Positions 1-5,052 of a DNA stretch of 7,377 nt are shown in pieces. The stretch covers positions 1 through 7,377 of the forward strand of contig DATBDE010000136.1 of the NCBI GenBank assembly GCA_036270095.1, given 5' to 3'. The position numbers were made by a program, and so were the translations under genes. The notes under the pieces are model-generated. The model saw only the letters and a program-made list of their open reading frames with translations. It made no database searches and was not told the DNA's origin. Every line of letters begins with the position of its first letter. Within the stretch, counting starts at the first letter, position 1. The DNA comes from DATBDE01 sp036270095 (GTDB lineage: Bacteria; Actinomycetota; Thermoleophilia; Solirubrobacterales; Solirubrobacteraceae).

Positions 1-1418
1 AGCGGGTCGTCGAGCTCCATCGCCGATACGCGCTCCTCGATGGCCTTGTTGAGGCCCATCGAGCTTGTGATGCCGAGCTTGCACGAGTCGGTGCCGGGGC
101 AGGAGACGACGTCGGTGACCTCGTCGGCGCCCGCGTCGCCGAGCTCGAGGGCCAGGAGCCGCGACCAGACGTCGTAGGCGGACTCCTCGCGCACCCAGCG
201 CAACACGAGGTTCTGGTCGATGGTGGTCCGGGCCGAGCCGCCGCAGAAGTCGCGCATGATCGCGGCCAGCCCGCGCAGCTGGCCGGGGGTGAGATCGCCG
301 CGGGTGACCTTGACCGCCACGGTGACGAAGCCCGCCTGGCGCTGGGGCTGCACGTTGGCTGCCAGGAAGCGGTCGAACGCGGTGCGGTCCCCGTTGGGGC
401 TGCTCGGGTTCAGCGGCGGGGCTGGGGCGTTGGCCTCCTCGTCGTACAGGTACATGAGCGGCGTCGGGTCGAAGTCGCGCTCGTCGACCCAGTCGCCCTG
501 GAGCTCCTCCTCGATGAGCTCGCGGAAGGCGTCGGCGCCGATCTTGTCGATCAGGACCTTGATGCGGGCCCGCGCGCGGTTCTTGCGCAGCCAGTCCTGG
601 CGGTCGAAGATCCGCAGGGCGGCCTCGGTGACCTTCAGGTACTCGCCGTCGTCGAGCTGCAGGAAGTCGTAGATGGTCGGCGCGACGCGGGGCATGATCG
701 AGGTGCCGCCGCCGACGCGCAGCTCGACCCCGTGGACCTCCTCGCCGTCGATCTCGCGAACGCGCGCGATGAAGGCGATGTCGTGGATGCCGGTGATGGC
801 GCGGTCGGCCTCCGAGCCGGTGAACGCCGTCTTGATCTTCCGCGGCATGAGCTGGGTCGTCGGGTGGCGCACGAAGTAGCGCACGTAGGCGGCCGCGTAG
901 GGCGTGAGGTCGAAGAGCTCGTCGGCGCAGACGCCCGCGTAGGGGTCGCCGGTGACGTTGCGGACGGTGTTGCCGCAGCCCTCGCGCGAGGACAGACCGG
1001 CATCGCCCAGCTCGCGGATGAGCTTGGCGGCGTCGGGCAGCGGCACGTGGTGCATCTGGATGTTCTGGCGCGTCGTGATGTGCCCCTTGTTCAGCGGCAC
1101 GTACTTCTCGATGACGGTGGCGAAGGCCTCCAGCTGCTCGGGGTTGACCCCGCCCATGGGCAGCTTGACCCGGACCATCTGGCGCTCGGCCTGGCGCTGG
1201 CCGTAGACGCCCTGTCGGAGGCGGAAGGGGATGAACTCGTCCTCGGCGGTCTTGCCGTCGAGGAAGTCCTGGGCCTCGTTGTCGAAGTCGTCGAACTCCC
1301 GGTCGAGGATCGGGATCCAGTGGCCCGGGACGTTCTCGTAGTGGACCTCGGGGTTGTCGAGCGAGCCCGGACGCCCGCGCTTGCGCGTAGATTCAGTGGT
1401 TCCGGTGTCGGTCGCCAT
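1..1418 (-). CDS. Ferredoxin-dependent nitrite/sulfite reductase, siroheme/4Fe-4S (C-terminus cut by window edge)
   Basis: This enzyme performs the six-electron reduction of nitrite to ammonia or sulfite to sulfide in the cytoplasm, probably with reduced ferredoxin. The frame is open from an ATG at 1418-1416 to the left edge, giving 472 residues of a family usually 520-570 long. A first ferredoxin-like half domain spans about residues 65-130 and contains HITTRQNIQ at 113-121. The siroheme-side segment SREGCGNTVRN follows at about 144-154. A second half domain begins near residue 363 (GFVTVAVKV). CPGTDSC gives C440 and C446, the first Cys pair (C-x5-C) of the siroheme-bridged 4Fe-4S cluster. 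The second pair (C-x3-C) would lie just outside the window. Sequence alone does not separate nitrite from sulfite activity, and neighbouring cysteine or nitrate genes are not visible. No Shine-Dalgarno sequence precedes the ATG; a TANNNT hexamer sits 6 bases upstream. The family call is firm and the substrate is open. Confidence 0.93.
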   Translation of the reverse strand, partial: MATDTGTTESTRKRGRPGSLDNPEVHYENVPGHWIPILDREFDDFDNEAQDFLDGKTAEDEFIPFRLRQGVYGQRQAERQMVRVKLPMGGVNPEQLEAFATVIEKYVPLNKGHITTRQNIQMHHVPLPDAAKLIRELGDAGLSSREGCGNTVRNVTGDPYAGVCADELFDLTPYAAAYVRYFVRHPTTQLMPRKIKTAFTGSEADRAITGIHDIAFIARVREIDGEEVHGVELRVGGGTSIMPRVAPTIYDFLQLDDGEYLKVTEAALRIFDRQDWLRKNRARARIKVLIDKIGADAFRELIEEELQGDWVDERDFDPTPLMYLYDEEANAPAPPLNPSSPNGDRTAFDRFLAANVQPQRQAGFVTVAVKVTRGDLTPGQLRGLAAIMRDFCGGSARTTIDQNLVLRWVREESAYDVWSRLLALELGDAGADEVTDVVSCPGTDSCKLGITSSMGLNKAIEERVSAMELDDP

Positions 1419-1457
1419 CAGGCAAAGGTACTAAACCCGACTTGGATTCAAGCAATT
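1419..1457. promoter_or_regulatory. AT-rich divergent promoter region between the reductase and the acyl-CoA dehydrogenase
   Basis: This stretch of about 40 bp is visibly richer in A and T than its surroundings and lies between two divergent genes. On the minus strand TACCTT (1430-1425) lies exactly 6 bases before the reductase ATG and fits the actinobacterial TANNNT -10 hexamer. TTGAAT (1451-1446) lies 15 bases further up and could serve as a -35, although the spacing is short. A 12-bp near-palindrome, CTTGGATTCAAG (1441-1452, 10 of 12 positions symmetric), overlaps the putative -35 and is a candidate operator. I do not recognise which regulator would bind it. The promoter is inferred from position and composition. 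Confidence 0.4.
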
Positions 1458-2677
1458 ACGGCCACCACCGCCACCCTGCTCGCCGAGATCGACGCGTTCA
1501 TCGCGCGCCAGGTCGCTCCGCTGGAGGCCCGCACCCCCCAGTTCTTCGACCACCGGCGGGAGTTCGCGCGCACCGACACCGCGGCCCGGCGGGGCCCCCG
1601 CGCGGGCCTGGGAGGACCTCCTGGGCGAGATGGTGCGGCGGGCCGACGCGGCGGGCCTGTACCGGTTCGCGCTGCCGGCCGAGCTCGGCGGAATCCGGCG
1701 GCGCGAACGTCGACATGGCGGTCATCCGCGAGCACCTGGCGAACAAGCCGCTGGGCCTGCATTCCGACCTGCAGTCCGAGGTGGCGTGCGTGGGCAACTT
1801 CCCGCTCGTGCTCGTGCTGCACGCCCTCGGCACGCCCGAGCAGCGGGAGCTGATCGAGCCGATGATCCGCGGTGAGGTGCTGTCCGGCTTCGGCCTGACC
1901 GAGCCCGAGCACGGCTCGGACGCGACCTGGCTGTCCACGCGGGCGGTGCGCGAGGGCGACGACTGGGTCATCAACGGGCGCAAGCGCTTCAACACCGGCA
2001 TGCACCGCGCCCACTACGACCTCGTGTTCGCGCGCACGAGCGGGGAGCCGGGCGCGCACCGCGGCATCACCGCGTTCCTGGTGCCGACGGCGACCCCGGG
2101 GCTCGAGGTGCTCTACCAGCACTGGACCTTCAACATGCCCTCCGACCACGCCGAGGTGGCGCTGACCGACGTGCCGGTGCCGGCGTCGGCGATCGTGGGT
2201 GAGGAGGGCCGGGGGCTGCACTCGGCCCTGCTGTTCGTGCACGAGAACCGGATCCGCCAGGCCGCCTCGAGCCTGGGCGCGGCGCAGTTCTGCGTGGACG
2301 AGAGCGTGGCCTACGCGCGCTCGCGCACCGTGTTCGGCAAGCCGCTGGCGGTCAACCAGGCGATCCAGTTCCCGCTCGTCGAGCTGCACACCGAGTGCGC
2401 GCTGGTGCGCGAGCTGGTGCGGGCGACGGCGGAGCGGATGGACGCGGACGGGCCGGTGTCGGCCTCGGCGCAGGTGTCGATGTGCAACTACCGCGCCAAC
2501 CGCCTCGTGTGCGACGCCGCCGACCGCGCCATCCACGTCCACGGCGGCATCGGCTACACCCGCGGCAAGCCGTTCGAGCACATCTACCGCCACCACCGTC
2601 GCTACCGGATCACCGAGGGCTCGGTGGAGATCCAGATGCGGACGGTCGCCCGCGAGCTGTTCGGCTTCGGCCGCTAG
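1458..2677 (+). pseudogene. Acyl-CoA dehydrogenase, disrupted by two +1 frameshifts near the N-terminus
   Basis: FAD-dependent acyl-CoA dehydrogenases introduce the alpha-beta double bond into acyl-CoA thioesters in beta-oxidation and related routes. The homologous protein is read in three frames. About 1461-1580 encodes TLLAEIDAFIARQVAPLE and REFARTD. About 1585-1692 encodes ARAWEDLLGEMVRRADAAGL and ALPAELGG. From about 1694 to the TAG at 2675-2677 the frame gives SGGANVDMAVIREHLANKPL onward. The last part is clean and includes the flavin-contacting FGLTEPEHGSD, HGGIGYTRGKPFEHIYR, and ITEGSVEIQ with the likely catalytic Glu at codon 2615-2617. Each shift is explained by one extra base: one between about 1575 and 1600 in a G/C run, and one A at 1692/1693 (GGAATCC where GGATCC restores ELGGSGG). 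No ATG, GTG or TTG starts the first frame; ACG at 1458 is where a start would be expected. A TTG at 1442 opens the last frame but yields a non-homologous N-terminus. An intact downstream ORF could begin at ATG 1715. This is either a real pseudogene or sequence error. Confidence 0.8.
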
Positions 2678-2681
2678 TTAG

Positions 2682-3101
2682 TCAGCTGAGGCGCACCGAG
2701 CCGTCCTCGGCGATGGTCCAATGCGGATTGTGGGCGACCTCCCACGGGTGGCCGTCGGGGTCGACGAAGATGCCCGAGTAGCCGCCCCAGAAGGTCTCGG
2801 CCCCGGCGCGGGGAATGGTCGCGCCGGCGGCGCGCGCCTCGGACAGGACCGCGTCCACCTCATCCGGAGAGCGGGCGTTGTAGGCCAGGGTCACGCCGCC
2901 CCAGCCGTGCGTGTCGGTCACGCCGCTGTCGGACTCCAGGTTGGCGCGGCTCCAGAGGGCGAAGATCATCCCGCCGGCCTGGAAGAACGCGACGTCGTCG
3001 TCGGGGGCGGCGTTCGTGTGCCAGCCCAGGCCCGCGTAGAAGGCGCGCGCCTTGGCCAGGTCCTGCACGCCCAGGGTGATGAGGCTGATGCGCTGTTCCA
3101 T
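2682..3101 (-). CDS. VOC-fold (glyoxalase/bleomycin-resistance/dioxygenase superfamily) protein
   Basis: This is a 139-residue single-domain protein with two beta-alpha-beta-beta-beta halves. The first half starts ISLITLGVQDLAKARAFYAG (residues 5-24). The second half starts near GGVTLAYNARSPDEV and closes with FVDPDGHPWEVAHNP, including E121 at the usual metal-ligand position of the last strand. The first strand (LITLGV) lacks the His, Gln or Glu ligand typical of metal-dependent glyoxalases, so enzyme activity is uncertain. The reaction cannot be assigned. The ATG at 3101-3099 is preferred over an upstream in-frame start at 3143, because 3101 begins the conserved fold and 3143 lies inside the regulator gene. 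It starts 10 bases after the AraC-family gene stop, so it is probably co-transcribed, but TAGGGT 7 bases before the ATG could also start a transcript. It converges on the acyl-CoA dehydrogenase with 4 bases between stops. Confidence 0.9.
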   Translation of the reverse strand: MEQRISLITLGVQDLAKARAFYAGLGWHTNAAPDDDVAFFQAGGMIFALWSRANLESDSGVTDTHGWGGVTLAYNARSPDEVDAVLSEARAAGATIPRAGAETFWGGYSGIFVDPDGHPWEVAHNPHWTIAEDGSVRLS

Positions 3102-3114
3102 GCCCGCGACCCTA
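3102..3114 (-). promoter_or_regulatory. Possible internal -10 / start-site signal for the VOC gene
   Basis: TAGGGT on the minus strand (3114-3109) lies 7 bases before the VOC gene ATG, and its first three bases are the TAG stop codon of the AraC-family gene. It can be read as an overlapping -10 hexamer giving a leaderless transcript, or its AGGG as a weak Shine-Dalgarno sequence for translation from an operon transcript. The sequence does not decide between them. Confidence 0.3.
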
Positions 3115-3858
3115 GGCCGCGGGCGCCTCTGCGGCTTGAGCAAAACGGTCGTCGAGCAGGGCGCGCGGGGTCAGGCCGGTCAGCGCGAGGGTCTCGCTCG
3201 CGAGGTGGGCGTGGTCGGCGTAGCCGGCCTCGGCAGCCAGCCGCGCGAGGTTGTCGCCGGCCCACGGGGCCAGGGCGAACATGCGCTGCAAGCGCAAGAC
3301 CCGGGCGAGCACCTTGGGCCCGTAGCCGACGGCGGCATGGAAGCGGCGGCGCAGCTGGCGCTCGGAGAGGTGCAGCTCGGCCGGGAGGTCGCTGACCCGG
3401 CGGCCTCGGGCGAGGGCGTGGACGGCGGCGCGGACGATCGGGTCGGGCGGCGGCGTGTCACGCAGCCGCCAAGCAACAGCAAGGGTCAAGTCTTTCTTTG
3501 CCACACCGGCTTCCAGTGCGGCAAGGAAAGACTTGACCCCTGGTGTCTTCAGATCCTCCAGCGGCGTGCGCCGGTCGCGCAGCTCGTGCGCGGGCCAGCC
3601 CAGCACCGGCGCGGCGGCGCCGGGGCGGAAGCGCAGGCCGAAGATCGTAGTGCCGGCGTGCGCCGCCGTCGGCATCGGGCCGGTGTCGGGGCCGGCCACG
3701 AGCAGGCCGCGCGGGGTGGCGACGAGGTCGATGCAGCCGTCGGGCACGACGAGATGGGTGCCCGGCGCCGTCGTGTGGCGCATCCACACGCAGGCGACGG
3801 AGGCGGCGAGGCGCGGGGGCGGGGGGAGCTCGCGGTAGGTGGAGCTCAGGCGCCCCAT
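3112..3858 (-). CDS. AraC-family transcriptional regulator with a palindrome-encoded linker
   Basis: This is a 248-residue predicted cytoplasmic DNA-binding regulator. The N-terminal sensor-like region (about 1-103) contains LVVPDGCIDLVAT, VAGPDTGPM and FGLRFRPGAAAPVLG, typical of short AraC regulators with a DUF6597-type N-domain. The C-terminal AraC double helix-turn-helix spans about 140-236, with RRVSDLPAELHLSERQLRRR as the first HTH and ARLAAEAGYADHAHLASE in the second, ending GLTPRALL. Between them, residues 108-125 (VKSFLAALEAGVAKKDLT) are encoded by a 57-bp inverted repeat and do not look like the usual Ala/Arg-rich helical linker. The reading frame survives. The ATG at 3858-3856 overlaps the end of the upstream epsilon-like gene by 13 bases, suggesting translational coupling. 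The frame stays open upstream to 5223, but that part is antisense to the cyclodeaminase gene. The effector and targets are unknown. Whether the protein is functional with the altered linker is uncertain. Confidence 0.88.
   Translation of the reverse strand: MGRLSSTYRELPPPPRLAASVACVWMRHTTAPGTHLVVPDGCIDLVATPRGLLVAGPDTGPMPTAAHAGTTIFGLRFRPGAAAPVLGWPAHELRDRRTPLEDLKTPGVKSFLAALEAGVAKKDLTLAVAWRLRDTPPPDPIVRAAVHALARGRRVSDLPAELHLSERQLRRRFHAAVGYGPKVLARVLRLQRMFALAPWAGDNLARLAAEAGYADHAHLASETLALTGLTPRALLDDRFAQAAEAPAA
3483..3539. repeat. 57-bp near-perfect palindrome inside the AraC-family gene (candidate dispersed palindromic element)
   Basis: The left arm 3483-3506 (beginning GGGTCAAGTCTTTC) and right arm 3516-3539 (ending GAAAGACTTGACCC) are inverted copies. 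They pair at 22 of 24 positions around a 9-base centre, and the outer 14 positions are perfect. Mismatches are 3497/3525 (T-G, wobble-compatible) and 3503/3519. The element and its immediate flanks are clearly lower in GC than the neighbouring coding sequence. It spans 19 codons and stays in frame within the regulator. No T-run follows and it is mid-gene, so a terminator is unlikely. No target-site duplication is obvious, and I saw no second copy in this window. The shape fits REP/MITE-like palindromic elements moved by transposases acting in trans; that origin is inference. Confidence 0.85.
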
Positions 3859-4073
3859 GGATGCGGGTCGCCCCAGGGCGACGGGCCGTCGTGTTCGCGG
3901 CCGGTCTGCTCGAGCAGCGCGGCGCGCAGCCACGGGTTCTGCCGCTCGGCCGGCGGCGCCGGCGGCGGGGCGTGATCGCGCATGAAGCGCTCGAGCGCCG
4001 CGACGACCGCCGCCGCCTCGTCGGGCGAGGCGCTCGGGGCCACGATGCGCAGCTGCGGGCGGCGGTTGACCAC
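3846..4073 (-). CDS. Small protein resembling acyl-CoA carboxylase epsilon subunit (AccE-like)
   Basis: This is a 75-residue protein starting at GTG 4073-4071. Its layout matches actinobacterial acyl-CoA carboxylase epsilon subunits: an opening PQLRIVAPSASPDEAAAVVAALERF (strand then helix, residues 6-30), a Pro/Ala-rich linker (APPPAPP), then a Trp-containing tail with NPWLRAALLEQ and a C-terminal PWGDPHPWGA. Epsilon subunits are small proteins that stabilise the biotin carboxylase/carboxyltransferase complex. A carboxyltransferase beta subunit does lie in the window (from 6726), but two unrelated genes separate them, whereas accE normally follows accD directly. The similarity is by pattern and not proven; this could be an uncharacterised small protein of the lineage. 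The stop overlaps the start of the regulator gene by 13 bases. TAGCCT lies 6 bases before the GTG, with no clear Shine-Dalgarno sequence. Confidence 0.65.
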   Translation of the reverse strand: MVNRRPQLRIVAPSASPDEAAAVVAALERFMRDHAPPPAPPAERQNPWLRAALLEQTGREHDGPSPWGDPHPWGA

Positions 4074-4101
4074 GCCCCGAGGCTATCGTCCGCCCGCGCC
4101 C
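4074..4101. promoter_or_regulatory. 28-bp divergent promoter between the epsilon-like gene and the cyclodeaminase-family gene
   Basis: Only 28 bases separate two divergent start codons, so both promoters must be packed here or reach into the coding regions. On the minus strand TAGCCT (4085-4080) is followed by 6 bases and then GTG, the spacing of a leaderless transcript. On the plus strand TATCGT (4084-4089) lies 12 bases before the ATG at 4102, giving a leader of only a few bases. The two hexamers share the TA at 4084-4085, so the two promoters would exclude one another. I do not see convincing -35 elements. The call rests on position and the TANNNT pattern. Confidence 0.35.
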
Positions 4102-5052
4102 ATGCCCGACCTGCCCGTCCTCGCCTACGACGCCGTGCTCGACGCCGTCCCCTTGCTGGACGCGATCGCGCGCGTGCGCGAGGCCTTCCTCGCCCATCAC
4201 CGGGGCGAGTGGGTGATGCCGCCGAAGGTGTACCTCGAGGCGCCGCCTAACGGCGACTTCCGCGCCATGCCCGCCCGCGGCGGCGGCCTGGCGTTGCTCA
4301 AGTGGGTGACCTCGTTCCCGGCCAACCCGGCCCGCGGGCTGCCGGTGGTCATGGGGGTGATCTGCCTGTCCGACGCCGAGAGCGGCGAGCCGCTGATGCT
4401 GCTCGACGCCCGCTCGGTCACCGCCCTGCGCACCGGCGCGGTGTCGGCGGTGGCCACGCAGGCGCTGGCGGCCCGCCACGCGTCCACCGTCGGCATCGTC
4501 GGCTGCGGGCTGCACGGCGTGTGGACGGCGCGCGCGCTCGCCGCCGCCGGCTACGGGCCCGGCGTCTGCAGCGACCCCGAGGAGGAGCGCGCGTTCGCGC
4601 TCGCGCGCGAGCTGGGCTGGGCCGCGGGCACGCGCGAGGATGCGCTCGGGGCCGAGATCGTGGCCTGCGTCACCCCTGGCCACACGCCGGTCGTCGACGC
4701 CGGGGACCTGCGGCCGGGGCTGCACCTGAACATGCTCGGCGCCGACGGCCCGGGCAAGGCCGAGGCCACGCCGGGCGCGGTGGCCGCGTGCGTGCTGTTC
4801 TGCGACGAGTGGGCGCAGGCCTCGCACGGCGGGGAGCTGACCGGCGCCGTGGAGGCGGGCCTGGTCACGCGCGACCAGGTCACCGACCTCGGCGCCGTCC
4901 TGGCGGGCGAGGCGCCCGGGCGCCCCAGGCCCGACGCGGTGACGCTGTTCGACTCCACCGGGCTGGCCATCCAGGACCTGGCCATCGCGGCGGCCGCCCG
5001 CGAGGCGGTGCGCTCGGGCCGGGTGCGGCCGGCCCAGACGGTCGCGTTCTAG
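4102..5052 (+). CDS. Ornithine cyclodeaminase / mu-crystallin family NAD(P)-dependent protein
   Basis: This is a 316-residue cytoplasmic enzyme of a family (usually 310-350 aa) that includes ornithine cyclodeaminase, archaeal alanine dehydrogenase, pyrroline-2-carboxylate/ketimine reductases and mu-crystallin. Visible signatures are ALLKW with K67 and the DARSVTALRTGAVSA block with R110, which contact the substrate carboxylate in the family. The Rossmann loop GIVGCGLHG has its glycines at 134, 136 and 139, and D158 after the second strand suggests NAD(H) preference. LNMLGADGPGKAE places D215 at the position of the catalytic Asp of ornithine cyclodeaminase. LFDSTGLAIQDLA lies near the end. Substrate cannot be assigned from these residues, and no ornithine or proline pathway genes are adjacent. 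The ATG at 4102 is chosen because the family N-terminus begins there; the frame is open upstream from 3982 but lies antisense to the epsilon-like gene. Its TAG stop shares CTAG with the convergent phosphatase. Confidence 0.93.
   Translation: MPDLPVLAYDAVLDAVPLLDAIARVREAFLAHHRGEWVMPPKVYLEAPPNGDFRAMPARGGGLALLKWVTSFPANPARGLPVVMGVICLSDAESGEPLMLLDARSVTALRTGAVSAVATQALAARHASTVGIVGCGLHGVWTARALAAAGYGPGVCSDPEEERAFALARELGWAAGTREDALGAEIVACVTPGHTPVVDAGDLRPGLHLNMLGADGPGKAEATPGAVAACVLFCDEWAQASHGGELTGAVEAGLVTRDQVTDLGAVLAGEAPGRPRPDAVTLFDSTGLAIQDLAIAAAAREAVRSGRVRPAQTVAF

Noticed and set aside
732..1440. Long plus-strand ORF opposite the nitrite/sulfite reductase
   Set aside because: It is antisense to a gene with clear siroheme-reductase motifs. 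Only its tail past about 1461 matters, because that tail is the first frame of the broken acyl-CoA dehydrogenase.
1575..1700. Programmed ribosomal frameshifting in the acyl-CoA dehydrogenase
   Set aside because: Two unrelated +1 shifts without a slippery heptamer, stimulatory structure or family precedent, plus a missing start codon, fit mutation or sequence error better.
1448..2596. Long minus-strand ORF (382 codons) opposite the acyl-CoA dehydrogenase
   Set aside because: It is His/Arg/Val-rich shadow sequence typical of antisense frames in high-GC DNA, with no recognisable domain, opposite clear homologous coding sequence.
3483..3539. Intrinsic transcription terminator
   Set aside because: The inverted repeat is in the middle of a coding region, has no T-run on either side, and is not at a gene end.
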